64,000 nt of DNA, taken from contig NZ_CP124862.1 in NCBI RefSeq assembly GCF_030013905.1, positions 992,001 through 1,056,000 on the forward strand. Reading direction: 5' to 3'. The notes beneath the pieces are model-generated. The model was not told where the DNA came from, made no database searches, and worked only from the letters and a program-made list of their open reading frames with translations. The stretch's first letter is position 1. Each line of letters starts with the position of its first letter. Positions 18,196 to 27,152 of this stretch are shown here, in pieces. Source of the stretch: Petroclostridium sp. X23. GTDB lineage: Bacteria > Bacillota > Clostridia > SK-Y3. Both the position numbers and the translations under genes were made by a program.

Positions 18196-19644
18196 TCACA
18201 CAGTTAACATACTAGATATAACTGCAAACCCTATTGTTATTATAACTATTAAAAGCATAAACTTCCAAATAATTTTCCACCATTGCTGGAAAGAAAGACG
18301 GCAAATGGCAATCCCAGCGACGGTAACGGGGGCGGTCGGGCTCAGCATAAGCGTAAACTTGTTTGCATACTGGAAGCAGGTAACGGCACCCTCGGGATTC
18401 AGTTTTAGTAATTCGGTTAGTGGTGCCAGAATAGGCATAGTAAGTGATGCAACACCGGAAGTGGTCGGAACAACAATGCTTATAAGACCCTCGATAAGAT
18501 ACATGGCAGTAATAAACAAAGCACTTGGAACCGTATGTAAAAATCCAGTGAGCGTATGCAGAATTGTATCGATAATCATACCGCTTTCCGCCATATACAG
18601 AATGCCCCGGCTAACACCGATAATCAGACCGGCATAGACAAAATCACCCATTCCCTTTACAAATTCGCGGGCCATTTCGTTTACCTTCAATCCGCCTAAA
18701 ATACCGGTCAACAATCCCATCGCAATAAATACAGCGGATAATTCATCCATATACCAGCCGAATTTCACTAAGCCATATACCATTAATACCATGCAGAAGC
18801 CAAAAGAAAGCAATACCAGTTTTTGACGTACTGTAAATTCTTCTTCAGACGATTCTGCACTAACGATTTCTTCCCGCCAGGTTAAATCGGTCTTATAAGT
18901 TATTGAGGAAAGTGGGTTTTCTTTTACTTTTTTAGCATATCGAAGCACAAAAAGAATTGCCAATGCTTCAAGAAAGATAAATTGGAGGAAACGGAAGAAT
19001 AACTGAGGGTTACCCGCAATACCGGCAACGCCCTGCGCAATCAGGACATTAAAAGGATTTACCGTACCCGCCGCAACGCCAATGCCGGAACCTAAAAATA
19101 CAATAAGGAAGGTAGTCATGGAATCGTAACCTAAATTAAACATGAGAGGCATAAAGATTAAATAAAATGGAATCAGTTCTTCCGCCATTCCTGTCATTGT
19201 TCCGCCAACGCCAAATAGCAGCATGGAGAACGGTATAATAAATGCCCCTTTATTACCAAACTTTTTTATAGCGCGTTTCATGCCTGCCGTAATTGCACCG
19301 GTCTTATTCAGAATCTGAAAAGCACCGCCCAACAATAAAACAAATGCAACAACATCTGCGGATTTTTGAACACCTCTTGTAGGCGCCATTAGAATATCAA
19401 ATATACCCTGACGGGTATCGCCGTCTTTAGTAACCTTTTGAACTGAGTGATAAGTTCCGTCCACAGGAACCGACTTGGTGCTGGAACCCACGGTGACATC
19501 CCTACGGTCATATTGGCCGCTTGGAATAACCCAGGTGAGCCCCCCCATGATTACGATAAATATAAAAGCCAGCGCATAGATATGTGGAAGATTCATTTTC
19601 CTTTTTTCATTTGTAACAGCTGTAACAGCGGTTTTGTTATCCAT
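18196..19644 (-). CDS. YfcC-family carboxylate transporter
   Basis: A 482-aa polytopic inner-membrane protein. The opening IYALAFIFIVIMGGLTWVIPSG, AFQILNKTGAI, GTMTGMAEE and the NPFNVLIAQGVAGI and VPTTSGVASLTMPI re-entrant loops are characteristic of YfcC/arginine-ornithine-antiporter-like carriers in the DcuC/AbgT group. Context suggests uptake of the sugar acid processed by the neighbouring dehydratase and kinase. AGGAGG precedes the ATG; the gene starts 33 bp after the enolase-like gene. Confidence 0.87.
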   Translation of the reverse strand: MDNKTAVTAVTNEKRKMNLPHIYALAFIFIVIMGGLTWVIPSGQYDRRDVTVGSSTKSVPVDGTYHSVQKVTKDGDTRQGIFDILMAPTRGVQKSADVVAFVLLLGGAFQILNKTGAITAGMKRAIKKFGNKGAFIIPFSMLLFGVGGTMTGMAEELIPFYLIFMPLMFNLGYDSMTTFLIVFLGSGIGVAAGTVNPFNVLIAQGVAGIAGNPQLFFRFLQFIFLEALAILFVLRYAKKVKENPLSSITYKTDLTWREEIVSAESSEEEFTVRQKLVLLSFGFCMVLMVYGLVKFGWYMDELSAVFIAMGLLTGILGGLKVNEMAREFVKGMGDFVYAGLIIGVSRGILYMAESGMIIDTILHTLTGFLHTVPSALFITAMYLIEGLISIVVPTTSGVASLTMPILAPLTELLKLNPEGAVTCFQYANKFTLMLSPTAPVTVAGIAICRLSFQQWWKIIWKFMLLIVIITIGFAVISSMLTV

Positions 19645-19677
19645 AATAATCCTCCTAAATCTTTGTCCATTAAATTT

Positions 19678-20967
19678 TTAATCAAACCTAGAAAAACCTT
19701 CGAGAACAGACACGTTAAAAGGCTTAACCTTAAAATCGAGTTCTTCTTCGATACGAATACCATCGTTTAATGAAATCACTCGTTCGCCGCTTCTAGGTGC
19801 ACCGGTTTTCAACATCTGAGCTCCAACGGCAACAGCAAGATCTGTCGTAGGATCGTCCAAAACGCCGCCCGCTCGGCCGGAGGCTACAATTAAAAGACCA
19901 TTATCCTTCATAAATTGTACGGTATCCAATGTCTCCGTCAAAGTCCCTACCTGATTAGGCTTCACAATCATCCCTTTAACTGCGCCAATATTTACCGCCT
20001 TTTTTGCGCGTTCAATACTTGTGCAAAGGAAATCGTCACCGATAACGGCAGCCTCTATCCTCTGGGAAGCCAGGCGGAACCCTTCAAAATCCTCCTCCTC
20101 AAGTGCGTCTTCGACAAATCCGATAGGATACTTTGTACATAAGCCCGACAATATCGTTATGATTTCATCCCGATCCGCATATTTGCCACGATATAAATAA
20201 AGGCCTTTTTGCTCATCGTAAAATTCGCTGGCGGCGCAGTCCATGGCAAAACATGCTTTATTTTGATAACCAGTCTGTGCAACTGCTTCCATAAGAATAT
20301 CAAAGATAACGGATGGGTCGTCAGAAGGAGCACCATAGCCGCAGTAATTCCCAGTTATGGCAGGTTGTTTGCGATACTTTTCGATTAACTCGCCTACCTT
20401 ATAGAATACCTCTACTCCAACTTGGACAGCTTCCATAAAAGTATCCACATTTCTCGGAATCAGCATAAACTCTTGGAACGGCTGCGTAATGCCATAATAG
20501 GTACCGCCATTAATCAGATTAAGTGCCGGTGCAAAGTGAGTTTTGATCTCTCCCAATGCCATATACCTATAAAACGGCTGCCTTGTATAGGCGGCGCCGG
20601 CACGAGCAGCCGCAAAAGATGCTGCGTTAATTGTATTGCCCCCCAGTTTTTCCTTATTGGGAGTACCATCAAGTTCGAGAAGCCTTTGGTCAATCCCTTT
20701 TTGATCGGTAACATCCATGCCAACAAGAGCTGGTTCTATGTATTCTTTTATATTTTCAATTGCTTTAAAAACACTTAACCCGGCAAAAAGTTTTGGATCT
20801 CCATCGCGCAGCACAACCGATTCATTTTTCCCTACCGACGTGCCTGTGGATGCGCCGGAACGTCCGAGAGATCCATCTTCTGTGATAACATCTACTTCAA
20901 TCACGGGGCGGCCATTGCAGTCGATTAACTGACGCGCCTTAACACTACTAATTTTATTTGCGTACAT
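19678..20967 (-). CDS. Enolase-like protein with altered active site
   Basis: A 429-aa full-length enolase paralogue. ARQLIDCNGRPVIEVDV, GASTGTSVGKNES, MDCAASEFY (metal Asp), the metal Glu in VEDALEEED, GDD (metal Asp), IVKPNQVGTLTET (base Lys) and MLKTGAPRSGERV (second Lys) are kept. The acid motif GDEGG has become GNYCG, the His of NGGxHADN is lost (NGGTYYGI), and SHRSGE is replaced by ASGRAGG. It therefore cannot be ordinary glycolytic enolase. It directly abuts the glycerate 2-kinase gene (TAA then ATG), pointing to a dedicated substrate in this pathway. Confidence 0.85.
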   Translation of the reverse strand: MYANKISSVKARQLIDCNGRPVIEVDVITEDGSLGRSGASTGTSVGKNESVVLRDGDPKLFAGLSVFKAIENIKEYIEPALVGMDVTDQKGIDQRLLELDGTPNKEKLGGNTINAASFAAARAGAAYTRQPFYRYMALGEIKTHFAPALNLINGGTYYGITQPFQEFMLIPRNVDTFMEAVQVGVEVFYKVGELIEKYRKQPAITGNYCGYGAPSDDPSVIFDILMEAVAQTGYQNKACFAMDCAASEFYDEQKGLYLYRGKYADRDEIITILSGLCTKYPIGFVEDALEEEDFEGFRLASQRIEAAVIGDDFLCTSIERAKKAVNIGAVKGMIVKPNQVGTLTETLDTVQFMKDNGLLIVASGRAGGVLDDPTTDLAVAVGAQMLKTGAPRSGERVISLNDGIRIEEELDFKVKPFNVSVLEGFSRFD

Positions 20968-22383
20968 TTACCAAGTCTCCTTTTGCTTTTCTTGTAGTCC
21001 AGGTACATACATTACGTTAAAATCACAAAGATTTGTACCTGTGTTTCCAGTTAAAATCGCATTGCCAAGCTGTTCCAAAACGCCTCCCGCATCATGCTTC
21101 CGTAATACATCATAAATATTCTGGCCAGCTTGCCGGATCTCGTCAAAGGTTTTGGAATCACAAATTCCGCCTGCGAAGCGGGTGGTTCCGTCTGTTCCTT
21201 CAGTGTCAACAGAAGCGAGTGCGGCGCCGTCAGTATACCGGGCTTCCAAAGCGAACCCGAGTGCCATCTCATGGCCAGGGCCTCCTCGGCCTGTGGCGGC
21301 ATCGTCAACTTTGGTTGTTGTTTCCCCGGAACAGAAGACAAAACATGGCGGTGCAATTGGGCGTTTGTTTGATTGTATCTCGCGGGCAAGCGAGCCAAAA
21401 AAGATTCCTGCCTCACGGCTTTCTCCTTCAATAAAGGTAGAAAAGACCATTGAGGGCACACCCATCCTCGCGGCAATCTGAAGAGCAGCCTCACATGAAT
21501 CCGGGACATCGTTTAACACAAAATGAGTCACCTTATTATCCAGTGTCTTAGGCGTTTCAATATCTGAGCCCTTGCCGGAAAGGTAATCAAGGATTGATTT
21601 CGGGATTCGGTCGGTAAGCGCGTAATTCTGGATACATGCAAATGCATCTTCAATGGTTGTTTCATCCGGTGCAATAGGGGTACCGGAAAATTCGACAGGT
21701 TCATTTCTATCAACTAGTGGCAAAGCGCCGACTGCATCACTGACTATAATGTTGATCAATTCGGCACCCCGGGCCCTTATACGCTGCGCCAGCCGGCCGC
21801 CGTTTGTCTTAGATATATGCCTTCGCACCGCGTTAATTTCAAGAATATTTGCGCCAGCACGTAAAAGCACATCCTGTGCCCTGATCTCATCTTCCAGACT
21901 GATTCCGTCAACCGGACATGTCAATAAAGCGGAACTCCCTCCGCTGATTACCGATATGAATAAATCTTCCGGCTCGCAGTTATCAATCATCTGAAGAATT
22001 TCTTTTGCGGCCTTCATTCCTTCGGCATTTGGCAGAGGATGTCCGCCTACATATGCCTTTATACGCCGATAATGATCTTTTGGTTCTGCAATCTTAACCG
22101 ATATGATTCCTTTTTTCAGGCTGTCTCCAAGCACTTCGTCTACAGCCATTGCCATTGCATTGCATGCTTTACCTGCGCCGAACAAGTAAATGTTTTTCTT
22201 TCTTGAAAGATCCCACTGTCTGTTTCCGATGATTAGACTATTCCCCGAGACGTGCATCATGCCTTTGATTATGTTGTAGGAGTCAATCTCTTTCCACAAA
22301 AACTCCAACAGTTGAAGGATCATTTTTTTAGAAGATACATCACCGTGAGAAATCAGTTCAACATCGTTTTTGATATACTGCAT
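20968..22383 (-). CDS. Glycerate 2-kinase (MOFRL family)
   Basis: A 471-aa protein of the GckA/TtuD type: N-terminal DUF4147 domain with the LFGAGKACNAMAMAVDEVL and FISVISGGSSALL nucleotide/substrate loops, and C-terminal MOFRL domain from about residue 350 (CFVFCSGETTTKV, GRGGPGHEMALGFA, TDGTTRFAGGICD). Members phosphorylate glycerate to 2-phosphoglycerate. The gene has GGAGGTG before its ATG and its own C-terminal codons form the ribosome-binding site of the enolase-like gene. Confidence 0.87.
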   Translation of the reverse strand: MQYIKNDVELISHGDVSSKKMILQLLEFLWKEIDSYNIIKGMMHVSGNSLIIGNRQWDLSRKKNIYLFGAGKACNAMAMAVDEVLGDSLKKGIISVKIAEPKDHYRRIKAYVGGHPLPNAEGMKAAKEILQMIDNCEPEDLFISVISGGSSALLTCPVDGISLEDEIRAQDVLLRAGANILEINAVRRHISKTNGGRLAQRIRARGAELINIIVSDAVGALPLVDRNEPVEFSGTPIAPDETTIEDAFACIQNYALTDRIPKSILDYLSGKGSDIETPKTLDNKVTHFVLNDVPDSCEAALQIAARMGVPSMVFSTFIEGESREAGIFFGSLAREIQSNKRPIAPPCFVFCSGETTTKVDDAATGRGGPGHEMALGFALEARYTDGAALASVDTEGTDGTTRFAGGICDSKTFDEIRQAGQNIYDVLRKHDAGGVLEQLGNAILTGNTGTNLCDFNVMYVPGLQEKQKETW

Positions 22384-22536
22384 TAATTAGCACCTCCAAA
22401 ATTATGTATAAACTTCTCGGGCTCGGAATGAAAGACGGCTGATCGGACCGTCCAATTATTCCATTGTATAATTACGTGAATTTTATATGGGTGGGTTTAT
22501 ATGTAAAAAACCGGTTTTTACAATCTTTAATTTATT

Positions 22537-23385
22537 TCAGAAACGGTAGAAATACCCCTCGTTTAATATGTCTTCAATTTTGGAGCTTACCTTGAGGGAA
22601 TTATCCTTTTCCCTTTCGGCAATTTCGTGAATCATATAATTAATAAGACAAAAAAGCGGTACAAAAGAATCTTTGAATCCTACACCGGATGAATCCGTTA
22701 GTATAACCAGATCTGCAAATTGTTCAAGCTGGGCGTGCGAAGGACCTGTAAACAAAATCACTCTCCCCCCCTGCTTGCGAATACGAATGGCCAGTCGCAG
22801 ACTTTCTTGAATAAAACGTGGATAGGCAAACAAAATACACACATCATGGCGGCCAATCCGAACTATCTCTTCAGGATATGTGCTCGCAATCCCTTGGATA
22901 AGATGCGCATTTAATTTAATCTGTCGAAGTATGGTGCAAAATAGAAAGGCTGGCGCAAAACAAGTGCGGAGTCCCATAACATATACGTTTTGAGCTTCCA
23001 GAATCATCTCAAAAGCCTTTTCAAGTTTGTTTTCAGATAAGGTTAAAATAGTTTTTTCAATTCCTTCTATTTCCTTCTTAAAATATACATCTAGTCGACG
23101 TAACTCTTTTTCAGAAACCGTTATGGTACGTATGCGCTCCGGTAAACTGATGTTTCCCTTTATATTATTTTGAATATTCTCTTGAAAATCAGTAAATCCA
23201 TTGTATGACAGCACTCTTGTGAAACGTATAACAGTTGTTGTACTGACTCCGATTTTTGCTGCAAGTTCATACAGTGTGTCAAACGCAATCTCACCCAGAT
23301 TATCTAGAATATATTTTGCCACACGCTTTTGAGATTTTGTCATTTTCGCATAAGAATTGTTAATTTCTTTTACTAAATCCTTCAT
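22537..23385 (-). CDS. MurR/RpiR-family transcriptional regulator
   Basis: A 282-aa regulator with N-terminal HTH_6 domain (YAKMTKSQKRVAKYILDN, then GVSTTTVIRFTRVL as recognition helix) and a C-terminal SIS sugar-phosphate domain (NVYVMGLRTCFAPAFLF onward). RpiR proteins sense phosphosugars or sugar-acid intermediates. It is the first gene on this strand before the kinase/enolase-like/carrier/dehydratase genes (153-bp gap) and is their probable regulator. Confidence 0.92.
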   Translation of the reverse strand: MKDLVKEINNSYAKMTKSQKRVAKYILDNLGEIAFDTLYELAAKIGVSTTTVIRFTRVLSYNGFTDFQENIQNNIKGNISLPERIRTITVSEKELRRLDVYFKKEIEGIEKTILTLSENKLEKAFEMILEAQNVYVMGLRTCFAPAFLFCTILRQIKLNAHLIQGIASTYPEEIVRIGRHDVCILFAYPRFIQESLRLAIRIRKQGGRVILFTGPSHAQLEQFADLVILTDSSGVGFKDSFVPLFCLINYMIHEIAEREKDNSLKVSSKIEDILNEGYFYRF

Positions 23386-23403
23386 TATTTCCCCTCCATA
23401 AAA

Positions 23404-23432
23404 AGTATCTCATAGTACATTTTTGTTGTCAA
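23404..23432 (-). promoter_or_regulatory. Candidate sigma-A promoter of rpiR
   Basis: On the minus strand TTGACA (23432-23427) is followed by a 17-bp spacer and GATACT (23409-23404), 13-18 bp upstream of the GGAGGGG ribosome-binding site and about 20 bp from the start codon. The -35 is perfect, the -10 moderate. The short leader leaves room for autoregulation only through overlapping sites. Confidence 0.45.
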
Positions 23433-23712
23433 TAATATGCTGTTTTTTTGTAATAGATCACTAATCAATACTATTATAACTAGTAAAACTGCCCAAAAAT
23501 TAAGAGCTGCAATCAAAGAATCTTAGTTATGAAAAAAACGATGTACAAAATTGTACTATTTAATACATTTTTACCAATGTAGTGAAACAACCTAAATTCA
23601 TTAACTGACTTTATAATTTAGACACGTCTATTTACAATTTCCTGTGCTCATTAGTGTTGCATAAAACTTTTTAAAAAAATTAAATGTAATATTTACCTGT
23701 AGAATTAAAGAA

Positions 23713-23772
23713 GGCCCCTCTGCTAATAAATATAGTAGCTGGCAAGCAACTACATTTATTAGCAAAGGAGCC
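23713..23772. repeat. Imperfect palindrome at the left end of an IS4-like fragment
   Basis: Arms 23713-23738 and 23747-23772 match at 22 of 26 positions around an 8-base loop and end seven bases before the transposase ATG. Such a hairpin ahead of a transposase gene can stop outside transcription from reaching the gene. The 330 bp between it and rpiR holds the rpiR promoter and no gene. Confidence 0.6.
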
Positions 23773-23779
23773 AACGAAC

Positions 23780-23978
23780 ATGAATAATTGTACTACAGTT
23801 TTTGAAACTTTAAAAGGCTTTTCACCAAAGAATTTATTGGAAAGAGCCATTGCCGAAACAAATACCGATCACGAAACCAAGAAGTTTACTGCTCTTCGGC
23901 AATTTAATACGCTGCTTTATGCTTAGTTAATCGGTAAAGAAGAAAGCCTTAGAGGTTGATTCAGCCATTTCTTGATGA
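23780..23978 (+). pseudogene. IS4-like transposase, N-terminal fragment
   Basis: The frame starts MNNCTTVFETLKGFSP and reaches RQFNTLLYA before a TAG that replaces a usual CAG codon; homology then continues (LIGKEESLRG) through a TGA until about 23978. The N-terminal KFTALRQF-LLYAQLIGKESLR pattern is typical of IS4/IS231-type transposases. The catalytic core and right end are missing; the fragment is fused directly to a leuB-like fragment. Confidence 0.75.
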
Positions 23979-24141
23979 AAGAAACACCAAGCTTATCAAT
24001 GGCAGCTCCTCCCACCAAAACTTCTGTGTAGTTGAAAACATGACCAAATTTTTCTCCTATTTTACTTAACACCCTTAATCCTTGCTCTATTATTTCCGGA
24101 CCAATGCCATCACCTTTTACAACTGCTATATTGTAACTCAT
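23979..24141 (-). pseudogene. 3-isopropylmalate/tartrate dehydrogenase-like gene, truncated
   Basis: The first 54 residues (MSYNIAVVKGDGIGPEIIEQ, later VLVGGAAIDKLGVS) match the N-terminus of the isopropylmalate/tartrate dehydrogenase family (normal length about 350 aa). After GVS the reading frame runs into the antisense of the IS fragment and stops at 23923. It is last in the hydroxy-acid cluster; tartrate dehydrogenase/decarboxylase is as plausible as leuB given the TarD-like neighbour. Confidence 0.8.
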
Positions 24142-24167
24142 AATGATTCTCCTATAAATCTTTAATT

Positions 24168-25190
24168 TTAATTTTTCATAATAATTTTTTCAAATGTTAT
24201 ATCTTTAAGAGTTTTACAACCTGTCATAATCATAGTCTCTATTAACTCTGCACCGATCTTTTTAGTATAAAGCTCGGCACCCTCCTCACCGCCACCAAAT
24301 GCCGCTATCGCATACGGCCTTCCAATCAAAACTGCATCTGCCCCTAATGCTATTGCTTTGAATACATCAGCACCAGTTCGAATACCGCCATCTACAAAAA
24401 TTTTCAATTTATCTCCTACCATTTTTCTGATTTCAGGAAGCATGGCACAGGTTGCCGGAGTATCTGCAAGCACCCTTCCTCCATGTGAAGATACAACAAT
24501 ACCATATGCACCTGATTTTAAAGCTTTTTCTGCACTGGAGGCAGTCATAACACCTTTTACAATAAAAGGAATCTTCGTCATTGAGGATATTTCAGAAAGT
24601 TCTTCTACACTTTTTGACGAAACCGGCTTACCCATCAGAGCTAAGTTTAGTAACCCTGCCGAATCAATGTCCATAGCGAATGCCATAGCTTTAGTCTCTT
24701 CAATCATTTTAACTTGATCCAATACTTTTTCATTCTTCCATGGTTTAATTGTAGGTACAGCAATACCGTTTGCTGCTTTAATAATCGGAAGACTATTGAG
24801 AAAAATATCCTCTTGCGGTCCGTCTCCAGTAAATGCCGCACAACCAGCTTTATTTGTTCCAAATACAACTGCTGCATCATATTCAGCTTCCGTAAGTGCG
24901 CCATTATAATTAAGTTTCATTCCTGCTACTGGAGCTGCAAAAATTGGATACTGAAATGACCTGCCGAACAGCGAGATTGTAGTATTCTGACCTTCATTTT
25001 TATAGATTGTATCCATTTTAATTTTAACAGAAGACAGGAAATCGATGCATATAGTAAATCCGTTACCGTTTCCTTTCGCTCCTACGCCCGGAATCTCTCC
25101 CTTACAAACAATTCCATTGCACTCCTTGCATACCCTACAATTAGGTGCCATATTCTTTTTAGCATTTTCTCTCATTTCTTGATATGTCAT
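24168..25190 (-). CDS. FMN-dependent alpha-hydroxy-acid dehydrogenase family protein
   Basis: About 340 aa of the lactate/glycolate oxidase TIM-barrel family: FPIFAAPVAG-like start, IPFIVKGVMTASSAEKAL (FMN-binding Lys), VSSHGGRVLADTP (catalytic His) and KIFVDGGIRTGADVFKAIALGADAVLIGRP (FMN phosphate). An N-terminal Cys-rich segment C-x2-C-x3-C is typical of clostridial members. The start at 25190 is preferred because AAAGGAG lies nine bases upstream. Probably oxidises the hydroxy acid formed in this pathway. Confidence 0.85.
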   Translation of the reverse strand: MTYQEMRENAKKNMAPNCRVCKECNGIVCKGEIPGVGAKGNGNGFTICIDFLSSVKIKMDTIYKNEGQNTTISLFGRSFQYPIFAAPVAGMKLNYNGALTEAEYDAAVVFGTNKAGCAAFTGDGPQEDIFLNSLPIIKAANGIAVPTIKPWKNEKVLDQVKMIEETKAMAFAMDIDSAGLLNLALMGKPVSSKSVEELSEISSMTKIPFIVKGVMTASSAEKALKSGAYGIVVSSHGGRVLADTPATCAMLPEIRKMVGDKLKIFVDGGIRTGADVFKAIALGADAVLIGRPYAIAAFGGGEEGAELYTKKIGAELIETMIMTGCKTLKDITFEKIIMKN

Positions 25191-25430
25191 TAACTTCATC
25201 TCCTTTTCTTCTTTTATATAGATTCTAACAACTCCCTTCAAAAAACTAATATATTCCGAATAGATGATTGTCTAGTTTTCTTTATTTATATAAATTAAAT
25301 AACAAATATAGGAAGATCCTCTTTGCGCTCTTCCTATATCTGTTAAATAATCTGCGATAATTTGCCTTTGAGAATCTGACATATTTTTTCTATAGCTCAA
25401 ATTCCCGTGTCAAATTGCTAAAAACTCTAC

Positions 25431-26759
25431 TTATACCCATAAGCTCACAATAAATGTTGCCACTAAGCCTCCCAATGCCATAAACATATTAGACAGCGTT
25501 AATGTTTTCAAAGCCGTTTTCGTATCAAATCCCATGTAATTCGCATATACCCAAAAGTAGCTGCAATTGACATGCATAGGGGCTCTAGCACCAGCTCCCG
25601 ATGCAAGGAAAATTAAAATTGGATCAATTCCCAATTGAGCGCCTATAGGTGCTGCCAGCGTAGCAGCAGTGACAACTGCTACCGTTCCTGATCCCTGTAC
25701 CACTGTAAATACTGCAGCAATAAAAAACGGTATTAAGATAAATGGTATTCCTAAATTAGCAACCATATTTGCAAGACTGGCACCAGCACCGGATACTTTC
25801 AGAATTTCTCCAAGTGCTCCACCAGCTGCTGTTATAAAAATAATGGTTCCTGCATCCTTTAACGAACTATCCATAACATGTAAAACCTGTTTTTTGCCGA
25901 TACGTTTACCAAGCAGTATAATTGCAAGTACCGTTCCACATATAAGCGCGATATTAGCATCGCCGATAAAACTAGTAATTGCCAAGACCGGAGATTCTTT
26001 CGGCAGAATCATTTTGGCAGTTGTATTTGATATAATAAGCAAAATTGGCAGCAGCAGTGGCATAATTGCCGCAAACATAGCAGGAAGATCCGTATCGTTT
26101 AAATCCACACTATCATTTGTATCTACTCCATCCTGATATGTGTAAAAACTATCCGGTTTGCTTCTAAGATAAAGTTCTGCAAACAACCAGCCACCTGCAG
26201 TCATTAAAATAGCTGCAAAACTTCCATAAAGAATGGCACGTCCGATATCTATTCCCAGCATACCGGCAGCTGATAATGGCCCTGGTGTCGGCGGAACATA
26301 TACATGAGTTGCCAGCAATCCCGCCGAAAGAGAAACTGCCAATACGGCACGTGCTATTTTTGCTTTTTTTGCAATTGCTTTAACCAATGGCGCAAGTATA
26401 ATAAATCCTGCGTCACTGAAAACCGGAATAGACACTATATATCCTGCAACAGCCATTGCGAAACTGGATTTTTTTTCTCCAACCATTCTCACCGTACCTA
26501 ATGCAAGCTTTGTTGTTCCTTTTGATGCCTCCAGATAATTCCCCAGCATAATGCCAAAGATAATGATAATGCCGATATTCTTAATAGTTTTTGAAAAACC
26601 GGTTGTCATGTTATTAACAACTTCAACAGGTTGCATACCAGCCAGCAAACCCATTGCCAAAGCTGCTGCCATTAGAGCTACAAAAGCGTTGACCTTCATT
26701 TTAAAAGTCAAAAAAAGAATAATCGCAATCCCAAACAAAAAAACGATTTCAATTGGCAT
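25431..26759 (-). CDS. GntP-family gluconate/hydroxy-acid permease
   Basis: A 442-aa inner-membrane H+ symporter with the GntP layout of about 12-14 helices: IPVFSDAGFIILAPLVKAIAKK, HVYVPPTPGPLSAAGMLG and AVVTAATLAAPIG are family signature segments. It should import gluconate, glycerate, tartrate or similar acids. GGGGGA precedes the ATG by ten bases. It lies between the TarD-like and FMN enzyme genes on one strand, consistent with uptake of their substrate. Confidence 0.9.
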   Translation of the reverse strand: MPIEIVFLFGIAIILFLTFKMKVNAFVALMAAALAMGLLAGMQPVEVVNNMTTGFSKTIKNIGIIIIFGIMLGNYLEASKGTTKLALGTVRMVGEKKSSFAMAVAGYIVSIPVFSDAGFIILAPLVKAIAKKAKIARAVLAVSLSAGLLATHVYVPPTPGPLSAAGMLGIDIGRAILYGSFAAILMTAGGWLFAELYLRSKPDSFYTYQDGVDTNDSVDLNDTDLPAMFAAIMPLLLPILLIISNTTAKMILPKESPVLAITSFIGDANIALICGTVLAIILLGKRIGKKQVLHVMDSSLKDAGTIIFITAAGGALGEILKVSGAGASLANMVANLGIPFILIPFFIAAVFTVVQGSGTVAVVTAATLAAPIGAQLGIDPILIFLASGAGARAPMHVNCSYFWVYANYMGFDTKTALKTLTLSNMFMALGGLVATFIVSLWV

Positions 26760-27152
26760 AAAACATTTTCCCCCTTAATTTTTTTAGCTCACTCTCGGAA
26801 ATTCCAGGAGTTTTGGTTTAATGTATTCGCGTAGTGATGTCACCTCCTGCTTTTTATTAAATAACAGTTAAAATATATCTAATGAAATAACCATTATTTG
26901 CATTTATGTTTTCAATCGTTTTATCTTTCGCACATTATCCCATAATAGATATAATTGATATTTTTACATAATTAATATTATGGATATATATGCTACAAGA
27001 TGATATGATTCATTTTACTTATCGGAAAAAGCTTAGACTCAAAATGCTGGAAAATCAAGAAATACAAAGAAAAGACCTGACTGTCTTGCTTGGTTTATGT
27101 TTCAATTTTTCTATCAAGGAAAAACTTTATCTGCTTTATGAGACTACTCTAT
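26760..27152. other. Intergenic region within the hydroxy-acid cluster
   Basis: 393 bp between the TarD-like gene and the GntP gene. It contains a 19-codon minus-strand frame with a perfect AGGAGGTGA ribosome-binding site (GTG near 26841) that ends before the GntP gene, possibly a leader peptide or gene stump. A plus-strand frame from 26990 runs into the end of the TarD-like gene and is not supported. Confidence 0.4.

Noticed and set aside
19678..20967. Calling the enolase-like gene eno
   Set aside because: The catalytic GDEGG and SHRSGE motifs are missing, so it cannot be assumed to be the glycolytic enzyme.
26784..26841. 19-codon peptide with perfect AGGAGGTGA site before the GntP gene
   Set aside because: The only start (GTG) overlaps the ribosome-binding site and no terminator or codon bias for attenuation follows; kept only as a note.
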